Source of the DNA: Paraburkholderia ginsengiterrae
GTDB lineage: Bacteria; Pseudomonadota; Gammaproteobacteria; Burkholderiales; Burkholderiaceae
Direction of reading: 5' to 3'
Assembly: GCF_001645125.1 (NCBI RefSeq)
Contig: NZ_LXKA01000327.1
Span: forward strand, 1-64,000
DNA: 64,000 nucleotides
Made by a program: the position numbers and the translations under genes. Shown in pieces: positions 1 to 9,387 of this stretch (positions within the stretch are counted from its first letter, which is position 1; every line of letters starts with the position of its first letter). The notes under the pieces were generated by a model. That model made no database searches. It worked only from the letters and a program-made list of their open reading frames with translations, and was not told the origin of the DNA.

Positions 1-72
1 ACGCAGATCTACACGCACGTGGCCCGCGAACGCTTGAAGTCGCTGCATGCGCAGCATCATCCGCGCGGCTGA
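1..72 (+). CDS. xerD: Tyrosine recombinase XerD, C-terminal end only
   Basis: The first 24 codons of the window are the 3' end of a gene that starts upstream. They read TQIYTHVARERLKSLHAQHH followed by PRG and a TGA. The block TQIYTHV is the hallmark of the C-terminus of XerC/XerD recombinases, and its Tyr is the nucleophile that cuts DNA at dif to resolve chromosome dimers. The LKSLHAQHHPRG ending favours XerD over XerC, as does the neighbouring ybaK-plsY block. Nothing more of the protein can be judged here. Confidence 0.85.
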   Translation, partial: TQIYTHVARERLKSLHAQHHPRG

Positions 73-114
73 AATGCGCTCGTGGCGGCGCCTGCCCGGG
101 CACGGGCCAAGCGT

Positions 115-1650
115 CTAGACGAACTCGCGCAGCCGCGCCTTGAGGATCTTGCCGGTGGAAGCGGCGGGCAGCGCCGCGAGGATTTTCACTTCGGCCGGCC
201 GCTTGTACGGCGCGAGACGCTCGCCGCACCAGCCGATCAATTCAGCGGGCGTGACCGTCGCGCCCGCCGTCAATTCGACGAACGCGACCACTTCCTCATT
301 GCCCTCGACCGTGCGCCCGATCACGGCGGACTGCACGACCTGCGGATGCGCGTTCAACACGTGTTCGACTTCGGCCGGATACACGTTGAAACCCGAGCGG
401 ATGATCAACTCCTTGCTGCGTCCGACGATATGCAAGGCGCCGTCCGCGTCCTGCCGCGCCAGATCGCCCGTCTTGAGCCAGCCGTCTTCGGTGACGGCGG
501 CGCGCGTCTGTTCGGGACTGCGGTAATAGCCGAGCATCACGTTCGGACCACGCACCCAGAGCTCGCCGATTTCGCCCGGCGCGGCATCGACACCGTCGAG
601 CCCGACGAAACGCACCTCGACACCCGGAATGATCTCGCCGACCGAGCAGTCGCTACGTGGCGTGTCGAGCATGGTCTGCGACACGGTCGGGCTGCTCTCG
701 GTCATGCCGTAGCCGTTGTGCAGCGTCAGGCCGTAAGCGCTTTCCACGTGGGCTTTCAGGGCGGCGTCGAGCGGCGAGCCGCCCGAATAGACAAACCGGA
801 GATGCGGCGCGGACCACGCGTGGCCGTGCGTCTGCAGGTGTTCGAGCAATTTTGCGTGCATGGCCGGGACGCCCTGGAAGATCGACACGCCTTCTTCGGC
901 AAGGGCGCGCCGCACGGCTTCCGGCGCGAAGCGCGGCGCGAGCCGTAAGGTCGCGCCGGCGTACAGGCTGCCCAGACAGACCGACGCAAACCCGTACACG
1001 TGCGAGATAGGCAGCACCGCGTAGACCACGTCGTCGGCGTTGACCTTGCGCAGGCGGCTCGAGACCGCGGCGATGAACATCAGGTTGCGATGCGACAGCA
1101 TCACACCCTTCGGTGCGCCGGTGGTGCCGGTGGTGTAAATCAGGGCGGCACATTGGCGGTCGTTCGCCACTTCGACGGACTCCGCGGTCACGGTGCTGTC
1201 CACCGTGTAGGACCACGCGCCGATGTCCGGCGCGATGGCCGGCGCCGCTGCAGCTTGATGCCGCTGCGCATGCTGGCGGGCGTCGGCCGAGCTTTCGACT
1301 GCGTACGCCACCACGCGGGGCTGCGCGTGTGCGCGGATCGAGTCGAGCTCCGCCTCGGAAAGGCGCGCGTTCGACACCAGTGCCCACGCGTCGAGCCGGG
1401 CGGTGGCGAACAGCAGCACGATCTGCGCGATGCTGTTCTCCGCGACGATCATCACGCGATCGCCGCCGCCCACGCCCCATTCGCGCAGCAGGGCGGCCGT
1501 GGCGTCGACGGCTTGCAGCAGTTGCGCGCTGGTCAGACGGCGCGCATCCTCGATCAGCGCGATGTGCTGCGGATCGCGTGCCGCGGCCAGCGCCGGGATC
1601 TCGCTAATACGCGTGGGCAGCGATGCCAGCAGCGCGGGAACGTCGATCAT
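115..1650 (-). CDS. AMP-dependent acyl-CoA synthetase/ligase, 511 aa
   Basis: This is a member of the ANL superfamily, which activates a carboxylic acid with ATP to an acyl-adenylate and passes it to CoA or another thiol. The phosphate-binding loop IYTTGTTGAPKGVMLSH lies at about residues 171-187. The GYGMTESSP motif lies mid-protein, and the C-terminal YKRP plus TGKILK segment carries the conserved catalytic lysine. The substrate cannot be read from sequence. I start it at the ATG at 1650 (MIDVPALL) because the frame extended to 1740 would run almost into the divergent ybaK start and adds residues that do not look conserved. No strong Shine-Dalgarno is visible before either start. Confidence 0.85.
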   Translation of the reverse strand: MIDVPALLASLPTRISEIPALAAARDPQHIALIEDARRLTSAQLLQAVDATAALLREWGVGGGDRVMIVAENSIAQIVLLFATARLDAWALVSNARLSEAELDSIRAHAQPRVVAYAVESSADARQHAQRHQAAAAPAIAPDIGAWSYTVDSTVTAESVEVANDRQCAALIYTTGTTGAPKGVMLSHRNLMFIAAVSSRLRKVNADDVVYAVLPISHVYGFASVCLGSLYAGATLRLAPRFAPEAVRRALAEEGVSIFQGVPAMHAKLLEHLQTHGHAWSAPHLRFVYSGGSPLDAALKAHVESAYGLTLHNGYGMTESSPTVSQTMLDTPRSDCSVGEIIPGVEVRFVGLDGVDAAPGEIGELWVRGPNVMLGYYRSPEQTRAAVTEDGWLKTGDLARQDADGALHIVGRSKELIIRSGFNVYPAEVEHVLNAHPQVVQSAVIGRTVEGNEEVVAFVELTAGATVTPAELIGWCGERLAPYKRPAEVKILAALPAASTGKILKARLREFV

Positions 1651-1781
1651 GGACGAGGTGAAAGATTCAGAGCCCAATGCTGTCTCCAATGTCGACCGGA
1701 AGATTTTCGAACGATCGTGCCACAATCGTATGACCCGCACAATTGGCCGTTCGGCAAATAGCCGTTGTGCAAAGTCGCCAT

Positions 1782-1787
1782 TACAAT
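1782..1787 (+). promoter_or_regulatory. Candidate -10 box for ybaK (TACAAT)
   Basis: TACAAT ends 6 bases before the ATG at 1794, so transcription would begin at or next to the start codon. No convincing -35 hexamer is seen at 16-18 bp upstream, so this is a weak call. Confidence 0.3.
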
Positions 1788-1793
1788 GCGCCG

Positions 1794-2285
1794 ATGAGCA
1801 AATCCCGACACGTTTCCGAAACGCCCGCCACGCAGTTCCTGCGCCGTCATGGCGTCATTTTCGGCGAACATCCTTACGACTACGTCGAGCATGGCGGCAC
1901 CGGCGAATCGGCGCGCCAACTCGGCGTGGACGAGCATCACGTGGTAAAGACGCTGGTCATGGAAGACGAGCACGCCAAGCCGCTGATCGTGCTGATGCAC
2001 GGCGACCGTACCGTCAGCACCAAGAACCTCGCGCGGCAGATCGGCGCGAAGCGCGTCGAGCCGTGCAAGCCCGAGGTGGCGAACCGGCATTCCGGCTACC
2101 TGATCGGCGGCACGTCGCCATTTGGCACGCGCAAGCCGATGCCGGTGTACGTCGAATCGAGCATTCTCGAGATGGACACGATCTGGCTGAACGGCGGCCG
2201 GCGCGGATTTCTGGTGAGTATCGCGCCCACGGTATTGACCGATTTGCTGGAAGCCAAAGCCGTGCAGTGCGCGAGCGTGGATTGA
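1794..2285 (+). CDS. ybaK: YbaK/EbsC-type aminoacyl-tRNA deacylase, 163 aa
   Basis: The protein belongs to the YbaK/ProX superfamily, which hydrolyses mischarged Cys-tRNA(Pro) as a trans-editing factor. Family features are the VVKTLVMEDE segment, the KNLARQIGAKRVEPCKPE block with the substrate-pocket lysine, and the GYLIGGTSPFGTRKPMPVY loop. Length fits the family (about 160 aa). I chose the ATG at 1794 (MSKSRHVSETPATQFL) over an in-frame start at 1743, because the extra 17 residues are not family-like and overlap the divergent ligase upstream region. It lies between the divergent ligase and plsY. Confidence 0.9.
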   Translation: MSKSRHVSETPATQFLRRHGVIFGEHPYDYVEHGGTGESARQLGVDEHHVVKTLVMEDEHAKPLIVLMHGDRTVSTKNLARQIGAKRVEPCKPEVANRHSGYLIGGTSPFGTRKPMPVYVESSILEMDTIWLNGGRRGFLVSIAPTVLTDLLEAKAVQCASVD

Positions 2286-2410
2286 CGTTTGCCTGAATGT
2301 TTTCCGGGCGGGCGGGTTCGGTAGAATGTGCGCCGCGTTGTTCCGCATTGCACGCCCTGTTGCGGTTGGGGTATCGAGTTTCAGACCGCCGATCCTTATA
2401 AGAGTCCCAG

Positions 2411-3055
2411 ATGCAAAACCTGATCGTCGCCGTGGTTGCCTACCTGATCGGTTCGGTGTCGTTCGCCGTGATCGTGAGCGCCGCGATGGGCCTCGACGAC
2501 CCGCGCACCTACGGCTCGGGCAACCCGGGCGCCACCAACGTGCTGCGCAGCGGCAGCAAGAAGGCCGCGATTTTCACGCTGATCGGCGACGCCTTCAAAG
2601 GCTGGCTGCCGGTGTGGTTCGTCGTGCACTTCGGCGCGCGTTTCGGTCTCGACGACACGTCGGTCGCGATCGCCTCGATCGCCGTATTTCTCGGCCACCT
2701 GTATCCGGTGTTTTTTCGCTTCAAGGGCGGCAAGGGCGTGGCGACCGCCGCGGGCGTGCTGCTCGCGATCAATCCGATTCTCGGCGTTGCGACCTTGCTG
2801 ACGTGGCTGATCGTGGCGTTCTTCACGCGTTATTCGTCGCTGGCGGCGCTGTCGGCGGCGGTGTTCGCGCCGCTCTTCGACGGTTTCCTGTTCGGGCCGC
2901 ATATCATCGCGCTGGCAATCGTCGTGATGAGTACGCTGCTGGTGTGGCGCCATCGCGGCAACATCGCCAAGCTGATGCGCGGCCAGGAAAGCCGCATCGG
3001 CGACAAGAAGAAGGCCGACGCGGCGGCCAGCCCGGCGGGCGGCAACGACCGGTGA
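2411..3055 (+). CDS. plsY: Glycerol-3-phosphate acyltransferase PlsY, 214 aa
   Basis: PlsY is an inner-membrane enzyme that moves an acyl group from acyl-phosphate (made by PlsX) to glycerol-3-phosphate, the first step of phospholipid synthesis. The three conserved cytoplasmic loops are present: [20 protein letters not shown] near residue 35, the [20 protein letters not shown] loop near residue 100, and an INP/RYSS region further on. Several hydrophobic helices cover most of the chain, and a soluble Lys/Asp-rich tail ends it. A TTATAA element at about 2396-2401 sits 10-15 bases before the ATG and may be its -10 box. Confidence 0.95.
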   Translation: MQNLIVAVVAYLIGSVSFAVIVSAAMGLDDPRTYGSGNPGATNVLRSGSKKAAIFTLIGDAFKGWLPVWFVVHFGARFGLDDTSVAIASIAVFLGHLYPVFFRFKGGKGVATAAGVLLAINPILGVATLLTWLIVAFFTRYSSLAALSAAVFAPLFDGFLFGPHIIALAIVVMSTLLVWRHRGNIAKLMRGQESRIGDKKKADAAASPAGGNDR

Positions 3056-3253
3056 GGCTTGGTGCGCGGCGGGTTTGTCACGAACTCTGCCGCGTCCGCG
3101 TGAGTAATCCGTGGGTGGTTCTCGCGTAGCTTGCCGACGCCCTACGCGGGTTTCGCAACCGCTGTGCGGCGCGCTGCACAGCGGGGTGTGCAAACGCCGC
3201 GTGGCGCGTCGCAGCCAGACGTGCGTACGCGCGCCCCGCGGATTAATCCCGCA

Positions 3254-3739
3254 TCAGTCGCGGAAGTTGTTGAAGTCGAGCGGCGTGTCGGTCACGTCCT
3301 TGCGCAGCATGGCGATCACGCTTTGCAGATCGTCGCGCTTGCCGCCGGTGATGCGCACCGCGTCGCCCTGAATGCTCGCCTGCACCTTGATCTTGCTGTC
3401 CTTCACGAGGCGGACGATTTTCTTCGACAGGTCGCCGGACACGCCCTTCTTGATCTTGATGACCTGCTTGACCTTGTCGCCGCCGATCTTCTCGATCTTG
3501 CCGTAGTCGAGAAAGCGCACGTCCACGTTGCGCTTGGCCATTTTGGACAGTAGAACGTCGGTCACCTGGCCGAGCTTGAAATCATCGTCCGCGTAGGCGG
3601 TGATTTCGTTTTCCTTGTGTTCGACACGCGCGTCGGACCCCTTGAAGTCGAAGCGCGTGGAAATTTCCTTGTTGGACTGCTCGATCGCGTTCTTGACTTC
3701 GATCATGTTCGCTTCGCAGACGACGTCAAACGATGGCAT
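3254..3739 (-). CDS. yajQ: YajQ family nucleotide-binding protein, 161 aa
   Basis: The protein matches the YajQ/UPF0234 family along its whole length: it starts [20 protein letters not shown], continues with [15 protein letters not shown], and ends [10 protein letters not shown]. Family members are small two-domain ferredoxin-like proteins. Some bind cyclic-di-GMP and act as effectors with a LysR-type partner, others bind nucleotides or RNA, so the role here is not settled. The gene is divergent from murB with about 180 bp between the starts. Confidence 0.92.
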   Translation of the reverse strand: MPSFDVVCEANMIEVKNAIEQSNKEISTRFDFKGSDARVEHKENEITAYADDDFKLGQVTDVLLSKMAKRNVDVRFLDYGKIEKIGGDKVKQVIKIKKGVSGDLSKKIVRLVKDSKIKVQASIQGDAVRITGGKRDDLQSVIAMLRKDVTDTPLDFNNFRD

Positions 3740-3802
3740 TGCTTTCTCCCAATAGTGCTGCGGTGCGTGACGCGGCCGGTCGGCTGCTCACGGGGCACTC
3801 GC

Positions 3803-3808
3803 TATAAT
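3803..3808 (+). promoter_or_regulatory. -10 box TATAAT upstream of murB
   Basis: A perfect TATAAT lies about 115 bases before the murB start at 3923, in the gap between divergent yajQ and murB. No clear -35 sequence is seen. It would give murB a leader of about 105 nt. Confidence 0.45.
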
Positions 3809-3922
3809 CACGGACCGGAGTCATTTTACCGATGCCACTCCCTTTTGCCCAAGGCCGCCGCGCATTGCCGCGCAGCCAGGGCCCGAAGCCGTTTCATTTG
3901 CCGTTCCACTGTTCCGATCCCG

Positions 3923-4963
3923 ATGTCCCAATCCGACTCCGCCGCGTTGATTACCGGCTATCCGCTGAAAGCGCACAACACATTTGGCTTCGATGTCCGT
4001 GCGCAGTTCGCGTGCCGCATCGAGCACGAAGCGCAATTGATGGCGGCGGTGCGTGATCCGCGTGTGGCCGGCCTGCCGCGCCTCGTGCTGGGCGGTGGCA
4101 GCAATGTGGTGCTGACGGGCGACTTCGCCGGACTGGTGCTGCTGGTGGCGTTGCAAGGCCGCCGCGTGGTGCGCGAGGACGCCGACGCATGGTACGTCGA
4201 AGCGGCCGGCGGCGAACCTTGGCATGAGTTTGTCGAATGGACGTTGTCGCAAGGCCTGCCCGGTCTGGAGAATCTTGCGCTGATTCCGGGCACGGTGGGC
4301 GCGGCGCCGATTCAGAACATCGGCGCGTATGGGCTGGAGGTGAGCGAACGTTTCGCATCGCTGCGCGCGGTGGAGCTGGCCACGGGCGCCGTGGTCGAGC
4401 TCGGCGCGCAGGCCTGCCGATTTGGTTATCGCGATAGTTTCTTCAAGCGGGAAGGGCGCGAGCGTTTCGTGATTGCGTCGGTGACATTCCGTTTGCCGAA
4501 GGTTTGGCAGCCGCGTGCCGGGTACGCGGATCTGGCTCGTGAGCTGGCTGCGCATGGCGATGCTGGTACGCCGCCCACAGCGCAGGCTATTTTCGATGCG
4601 GTGGTGGCGGTGCGGCGCGCCAAACTGCCCGATCCGCTGGAACTGGGCAACGCCGGGAGCTTCTTCAAGAATCCAGTGGTGGAGGCGGGGCAGTTCGCGG
4701 CGCTCAAGGTCAAGGAGCCGGAGATCGTGTCCTACCCGCAGCCGGATGGCAGGGTAAAGCTTGCCGCGGGCTGGCTGATCGATCGGTGTGGCTGGAAAGG
4801 CCGCTCGATGGGCGCGGCGGCCGTGCATGACCGCCAGGCGTTGGTGCTGGTGAATCGCGGTGGGGCGACCGGTGCGGAAGTGCTGGCGCTGGCAAAAGCG
4901 ATTCAGCGCGATGTGCTCGAGCGGTTCGGGGTGGAGCTGGAGGCGGAGCCGGTTTGTTTGTGA
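3923..4963 (+). CDS. murB: UDP-N-acetylenolpyruvoylglucosamine reductase MurB, 346 aa
   Basis: MurB is the FAD- and NADPH-dependent reductase that makes UDP-MurNAc, the second committed step of peptidoglycan synthesis. Visible motifs are [17 protein letters not shown] (FAD binding, about residue 50), [17 protein letters not shown] (about 120), the YRDSFFK segment, NAGSFFKNP with the catalytic serine, and the C-terminal [13 protein letters not shown] block followed by a final Glu. This is the long type I form, as in E. coli. I set the start at [15 protein letters not shown] (3923); the same frame is open further upstream to 3617 but that part overlaps yajQ and is not MurB-like. Confidence 0.95.
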   Translation: MSQSDSAALITGYPLKAHNTFGFDVRAQFACRIEHEAQLMAAVRDPRVAGLPRLVLGGGSNVVLTGDFAGLVLLVALQGRRVVREDADAWYVEAAGGEPWHEFVEWTLSQGLPGLENLALIPGTVGAAPIQNIGAYGLEVSERFASLRAVELATGAVVELGAQACRFGYRDSFFKREGRERFVIASVTFRLPKVWQPRAGYADLARELAAHGDAGTPPTAQAIFDAVVAVRRAKLPDPLELGNAGSFFKNPVVEAGQFAALKVKEPEIVSYPQPDGRVKLAAGWLIDRCGWKGRSMGAAAVHDRQALVLVNRGGATGAEVLALAKAIQRDVLERFGVELEAEPVCL

Positions 4964-5002
4964 CTGGGTGGCTTGGCTCGCGGGTTTTCTGCTGGTGAAA
5001 TG

Positions 5003-5042
5003 AAAAAAGGCGCCCGGAGGAGTCTCCGGGCGCCTTTTTTTT
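5003..5042. terminator. Bidirectional terminator between murB and argG
   Basis: Stem GGCGCCCGGAG (5009-5019), loop GAGT, and its complement to 5034 are flanked by an A-run on the left and a T-run on the right. It can therefore stop murB from the left and argG from the right, which fits their convergent arrangement. Confidence 0.9.
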
Positions 5043-5124
5043 ATGCCTGCGTTTTGGCTTCGGCCGCGCCTTGCGGCGCTTAACTTCGCTTGCGCGACGT
5101 TAGCCTACGCCGAAACGCTCACCA

Positions 5125-6351
5125 TCAGCCCCGCTGACGGCGAGCGTTTTCCGCGATCCGCATGCGCAGGGCGTTCAGCTTGATGAAGCCGCCGGCGTCG
5201 GCCTGGTTGTAGGCGCCGCCGTCGTCGTCGAACGTGGCGATGGTCTTGTCGAACAGCGTTTCCTTCGAATCGCGCGCGACCACCGAGACGCTGCCCTTGT
5301 ACAGCTTCACACGCACCCAGCCATTGACCTTCTCTTGCGTATGGTCGATCAGCACCTGGATCGCGCGGCGCTCCGGGCTCCACCAGTAGCCGTTATAAAT
5401 CAGCGAAGCGTAACGGGCCATCAGGTCGTCTTTCAGGTGCGCCACTTCGCGGTCGAGCGTGATCGACTCGATGCCGCGGTGCGCCTTCAGCATGATCGTG
5501 CCGCCCGGCGTTTCATAGCAGCCGCGCGACTTCATGCCGACGTAGCGGTTTTCCACCAGATCGAGACGGCCAATGCCGTGCTTGCCGCCCAGACGATTCA
5601 GTTCCGTCAGCATTTCCGCTGCCGACAGACGCTGGCCGTTGATTGCGACCGGATCGCCGTGCTCGTACTCGATGTCGAGATATTCAGCCTGGTCGGGTGC
5701 CTGTTCCGGCGACACCGTCCAGCGCCACATGTCGGCTTCGGCTTCCGCCTTCGGGTCTTCCAGGTGACGGCCTTCGAACGAAATGTGCAGCAGGTTCGCG
5801 TCCATCGAATACGGCGCACCACCTTGCTTGTGCTTCATTTCGATCGGAATGCCGGCCTTTTCCGCGTACGCCAGCAGCTTTTCGCGCGACAGCAGGTCCC
5901 ATTCGCGCCACGGGGCGATCACCTTGATGCCCGGTTCCAGCGCGTAATAACCGAGTTCGAAACGAACCTGGTCGTTGCCCTTGCCGGTTGCGCCGTGCGA
6001 GACCGCCTGCGCGCCTGCGGCGCGGGCGATTTCGATCTGGCGCTTGGCGATCAGCGGACGCGCGATCGACGTGCCCAGCAGGTACTCGCCTTCGTAGATC
6101 GTGTTGGCGCGGAACATCGGGAACACGAAGTCACGCACGAATTCTTCGCGCAGGTCTTCGATAAAGATGTTTTCCTGCTTGATGCCGAGTTGCAGGGCCT
6201 TCTTGCGCGCCGGTTCCAGCTCTTCGCCCTGGCCGATGTCGGCCGTGAACGTGACGACTTCGGCGTCGTAATTGTCCTGCAACCACTTCAGGATGACGGA
6301 GGTGTCGAGGCCGCCCGAATAGGCGAGCACGACTTTCTTGATATCGCTCAT
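5125..6351 (-). CDS. argG: Argininosuccinate synthase, 408 aa
   Basis: ArgG joins citrulline and aspartate with ATP to give argininosuccinate, the seventh step of arginine synthesis. The N-terminal [12 protein letters not shown] is the PP-loop ATP-binding motif. [20 protein letters not shown] (about residue 115-135) and the [18 protein letters not shown] block are characteristic. The chain is about 400 residues, matching the short bacterial form. It lies downstream of argF on the same strand with a 250-bp gap, so the two may be cotranscribed or have separate promoters. Confidence 0.97.
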   Translation of the reverse strand: MSDIKKVVLAYSGGLDTSVILKWLQDNYDAEVVTFTADIGQGEELEPARKKALQLGIKQENIFIEDLREEFVRDFVFPMFRANTIYEGEYLLGTSIARPLIAKRQIEIARAAGAQAVSHGATGKGNDQVRFELGYYALEPGIKVIAPWREWDLLSREKLLAYAEKAGIPIEMKHKQGGAPYSMDANLLHISFEGRHLEDPKAEAEADMWRWTVSPEQAPDQAEYLDIEYEHGDPVAINGQRLSAAEMLTELNRLGGKHGIGRLDLVENRYVGMKSRGCYETPGGTIMLKAHRGIESITLDREVAHLKDDLMARYASLIYNGYWWSPERRAIQVLIDHTQEKVNGWVRVKLYKGSVSVVARDSKETLFDKTIATFDDDGGAYNQADAGGFIKLNALRMRIAENARRQRG

Positions 6352-6601
6352 GGTGAACTCGTAGCTGGAGAAAGCGGGAAAACAAGGCGCGCCGGCGGGT
6401 CCGGAGCGCGGAAAAACACTATTTTGACACTAAACCATCAAGCGCCCGCGTTTTTGGGGGCGTCGCGACGGTGAAGCCGGGTCCGCGTGCAAGCGGTGGA
6501 CACCGGCTCGATGCGTCGCGCGGGCGGGAATGCCTTGTCTCGTTTCAAGGCCCCACCGCGCTTCACGCAGGTGCTGCTTAACGCGCAGGGCAGCGGCTTG
6601 C

Positions 6602-7531
6602 TCAGTGATTCAGCTTGCCGAGCAGCAGGTATTCCATCAGGGCCTTTTGCACGTGCAGACGATTTTCCGCCTCGTCCCACACGACGCTTTGCGGGCCGTC
6701 GATCACTTCCGCGCTGACTTCCTCGCCGCGGTGGGCGGGCAGGCAGTGCATGAAGAGCGCGTCTGCGCTGGCGCGCGCCATCATGTCCGCGTCGACGCAC
6801 CAGTCGGCGAAGGCTTTCTTGCGTGCCTCGTTTTCGGCTTCGAAGCCCATGCTGGTCCAGACATCTGTGGTGACCAGATCGGCGCCGGCGCAGGCCTCAT
6901 TGGGGTCGTCGAATTCTTCGTAGAACGGCGCGCTTTCCGCGGCCACCATGGCGTGGTCGAGCTTGTAGCCCGGCGGTGTGGAAATGCGCAGCTTGAAGCC
7001 GAGGATCTGCGCGCCTTCGATCCACGTGTACAGCATGTTGTTGGCGTCGCCGACCCACGCGACCGTCTTGCCGCGAATCGGGCCGCGATGCTCGAAGTAC
7101 GTGAAGATGTCCGCCAGCACCTGGCACGGATGATATTCGTTGGTCAGGCCGTTGATCACCGGCACGCGCGAATTCTCAGCGAAGCGCTGGATGATGTCCT
7201 GGCCGAACGTGCGGATCATGATGATGTCGACCATGCGCGAGATCACCTGCGCGGCGTCTTCGATCGGTTCGCCACGGCCGAGCTGCGTGTCACGCGTGCT
7301 CATGAAAACGGCGTGCCCGCCCAGCTGGAAAATGCCGGCTTCGAACGACAGGCGCGTGCGTGTCGAATTCTTTTCGAAGATCATGGCCAGCGTGCGGTCG
7401 TGCAGCGGGTGGTAGGTCTCGTAGTTCTTGAATTTGCGTTTCAGAATGCGCGCGCGTTCCAGCACGTACTCGTAGTCGTCCAGCGAGAAATCCTTGAACT
7501 GCAGGTAGTGGCGAATTTTCTTGGCGGTCAT
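6602..7531 (-). CDS. argF: Ornithine carbamoyltransferase, 309 aa
   Basis: The enzyme makes citrulline from ornithine and carbamoyl phosphate. Carbamoyl-phosphate binding is marked by FEKNSTRTRLSFE (about residues 52-64), followed by HAVFMSTRDTQLGRGEPIEDAA. The ornithine side has VINGLTNEYHPCQVLADI and the DVWTSMGFE motif, and HCLPAHRGEEVSAEVIDG near the C-terminus carries the catalytic Cys. Length is normal. It is the anabolic type, upstream of argG. Confidence 0.97.
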   Translation of the reverse strand: MTAKKIRHYLQFKDFSLDDYEYVLERARILKRKFKNYETYHPLHDRTLAMIFEKNSTRTRLSFEAGIFQLGGHAVFMSTRDTQLGRGEPIEDAAQVISRMVDIIMIRTFGQDIIQRFAENSRVPVINGLTNEYHPCQVLADIFTYFEHRGPIRGKTVAWVGDANNMLYTWIEGAQILGFKLRISTPPGYKLDHAMVAAESAPFYEEFDDPNEACAGADLVTTDVWTSMGFEAENEARKKAFADWCVDADMMARASADALFMHCLPAHRGEEVSAEVIDGPQSVVWDEAENRLHVQKALMEYLLLGKLNH

Positions 7532-7980
7532 GAAACAAATACGGCGGTCTCACCCGGCAGGATTGCCGGACGGCGCCGCCGTCGTTTGTGGTAACTCAAT
7601 GCAGCATAAAGGATTTCGCCCCGTTTGACGAGTCAGCCAAAAGGCCGGGCAAGCGCTTTGAAAGCGAGGCGCAACCGTCAGACAAGTCTTGTGTGCGCTG
7701 CGGAAAGAGCCCCGCTGCGCTATAATCTGCCGGTTATTTCAAAGCCCAGCCAGCCGGTATTTCGCATGGGCGTTGCGGCTCGCGCGGTTCGGGAAAGTCT
7801 CCTCGCCAGGTGTCGTCATAGCCAGCGCCGAGGCGGCTTGGCAGGCTTTTCGCGGTTTCCGGTGGCGGGCCTCGCCATCGCGGTGTGTCGGTGAGTTCGG
7901 ACATTTTCCAGCCGTTTCGCTGTCAATTTCGCCGTCAGTTTTGCCGTTATCCCGCTGGGCAGTCACACAGGTATTTCTAC
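7532..7980. other. 449-bp gap between divergent argF and DUF3579 gene
   Basis: No gene is supported here. The gap must hold the argF promoter on the minus strand and the DUF3579 promoter on the plus strand. A perfect TATAAT on the plus strand at 7721-7726 would give the DUF3579 mRNA a leader of roughly 250 nt. I see no clear ARG-box palindrome. Confidence 0.6.
7721..7726 (+). promoter_or_regulatory. -10 box TATAAT upstream of DUF3579 gene
   Basis: Perfect -10 hexamer on the plus strand, 255 bases before the start codon at 7981; a matching -35 is not obvious. Confidence 0.4.
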
Positions 7981-8322
7981 ATGGCCGAAGCAGCTCCAAC
8001 CGAATTTTTCATTCAGGGCATCACGTCGACGGGAAAGAAGTTTCGGCCGAGCGACTGGTCGGAGCGGCTCGCGGGCGTCATGTCATGCTTTGGCCCTGGT
8101 GCAAGGAAGGGGCCGAACGCTTATATGCAGTATTCGGTGTACGTCCGGCCAACCATGCTTGGCGATCTCAAGTGCGTGATCCTCGATTCGCGCCTGCGCG
8201 ACATCGAGCCGATGGCATTCGACTTTGTTCTCAACTTTGCGAAAGACAACGACCTGGTCGTGACCGAAGCGTGCGAGTTGCCTCCTGAACACGGTACGCA
8301 GCAGGCCAAGAACACGCGCTAA
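7981..8322 (+). CDS. DUF3579 family protein, 113 aa
   Basis: A small soluble protein of a family found in beta- and gammaproteobacteria, with no established function. The sequence FFIQGITSTGKKFRPSDWSE at residues 9-28, then YMQYSVYVRPTMLGDLKCVI, is typical. I start it at MAEAAPTEFF (7981), the last ATG before the conserved part; the frame is also open upstream to 7885. It is followed by its own terminator, so it is a single-gene unit next to argF and rpsT, a position it often has in this group. Confidence 0.85.
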   Translation: MAEAAPTEFFIQGITSTGKKFRPSDWSERLAGVMSCFGPGARKGPNAYMQYSVYVRPTMLGDLKCVILDSRLRDIEPMAFDFVLNFAKDNDLVVTEACELPPEHGTQQAKNTR

Positions 8323-8356
8323 GACGGTGCGGTCCTCGGACCAGACGAGCCGAAAA

Positions 8357-8388
8357 AGCAAAAACCCGCCGCGGCGGGTTTTTTTGTG
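8357..8388 (+). terminator. Terminator after DUF3579 gene
   Basis: Stem AAACCCGCC (8362-8370), GC loop, GGCGGGTTT (8373-8381), then a T-run. It begins about 35 bases after the stop codon. Confidence 0.9.
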
Positions 8389-8499
8389 GCTTTAAGCCGG
8401 GGAAGAGGGCTTTGGCGAGGTATGCGGTGGGTTCATGGCGCTGCGTGTCAACGCCAACCAATCGCGCCAACCAATCAATCCTAGGCGGATCCCAAGCAA

Positions 8500-8563
8500 A
8501 AAAGCCCGCCGAGGCGAGCTTTTCTGTGCAGCGGAAACAGGAGGTAGCCCACCGAAGCGGGCT
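8500..8563 (-). terminator. Two hairpins downstream of rpsT
   Basis: Reading the minus strand, a first hairpin AGCCCGC-TTCG-GTGGGCT (8546-8563) follows the rpsT stop at once. A second, AAGCTCGCC-TC-GGCGGGCTT (8502-8521), is followed by a T-run and looks like the actual intrinsic terminator. Confidence 0.75.
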
Positions 8564-8571
8564 GACCGGAA

Positions 8572-8850
8572 TTACTGCGCTGCGGACGCTTGCAGACCCT
8601 TGACGGCTGCAGCCAGGCGGCTCTTGAGGCGAGCTGCCTTGTTCTTGTGAACGATTTTCTTGTCGGCGATGATGTCGATGGTCTTCGACGATGCCTGGAA
8701 GATTTCAGCGGCCTTAGCCTTGTCGCCTGCTTCGATTGCCTTGCGGACAGCCTTGGTAGCCGTGCGGAACTTCGAGCGCAGTGCCGAGTTGTGCGAGTTT
8801 GCCTTCGCGGCCTGACGGGCGCGCTTGCGTGCTTGTGCGGAATTAGCCAT
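8572..8850 (-). CDS. rpsT: 30S ribosomal protein S20, 92 aa
   Basis: S20 binds 16S rRNA early in 30S assembly. The start [20 protein letters not shown] and the segment [23 protein letters not shown] match the family, and the whole protein is Lys/Arg/Ala-rich and helical. It is a single-gene unit with its own terminator. The best promoter on the minus strand lies about 250 bp upstream, leaving a long leader, which matters because rpsT is translationally autoregulated in E. coli. Confidence 0.97.
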   Translation of the reverse strand: MANSAQARKRARQAAKANSHNSALRSKFRTATKAVRKAIEAGDKAKAAEIFQASSKTIDIIADKKIVHKNKAARLKSRLAAAVKGLQASAAQ

Positions 8851-9102
8851 GACGGTTCCTTATCCTGTTCCTGTTTCCAGTGCCTGACCTTCAAGTGGTG
8901 AGGCGCTGCTTTTAGATCGAACTCCTGGAAGCGATTGCCCAAGAGCGCAAAAGTGTCGAAAAATCGATCGGACTACGCGAAAGCAGGCTCGTGTTTTCAG
9001 GGTATTCAAGGGCGTTGGCAAGCGCTGCGGTATAAATCCGGCGCCGATCCGTCACCCCGTCTGAAAACCCGACCGAAAGTTGAGCGAGCTTCGAAACCGG
9101 CG

Positions 9103-9132
9103 ATTATAGCAACAAAATCAGGCACGTGGCAA
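9103..9132 (-). promoter_or_regulatory. Sigma-70 promoter for rpsT
   Basis: On the minus strand TTGCCA (9127-9132) is followed after 18 bases by a perfect TATAAT (9103-9108). Transcription would start near 9096 and give a leader of about 245 nt before the rpsT ATG at 8850. Confidence 0.65.
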
Positions 9133-9350
9133 CGGAAAAGCGCTATTGCGCGATGCCGGCCGGTGACGCGAACTCCGGCGCCCGTGTGGAGGCCATCCGG
9201 CCCGAGCCAGCGGGCGGCTTGAGCGTCAGGCACGGGCCGCAAGTGGGCCACGCGGGCAGAACGGCGCGGCAGGTCACGATAAAGTGCCTCGGCCGGTCCG
9301 TGGAATCGAACGTCTGCACGGCAAATCGGTCCGAATCGCGTCTCGGCTCC

Positions 9351-9378
9351 TCGACCGCACTTGCGGCACCCGTATAAT
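9351..9378 (+). promoter_or_regulatory. Promoter for murJ with almost no leader
   Basis: TCGACC (9351-9356), a 16-base spacer and a perfect TATAAT (9373-9378) end 9 bases before the ATG at 9388. The start site would be near 9385, leaving a leader of 0-4 nt, and no Shine-Dalgarno is present before the ATG. Confidence 0.5.
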
Positions 9379-9387
9379 AAGCGCCCC

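Larger units (their letters stand above)
8851..9387. other. 537-bp gap between divergent rpsT and murJ
   Basis: No gene is supported here. It holds a long rpsT leader, a good rpsT promoter on the minus strand (9103-9132) and a murJ promoter close to its ATG on the plus strand. Open frames in this gap (for example 8935-9222 plus and 9006-9428 minus) have no family features. Confidence 0.6.
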
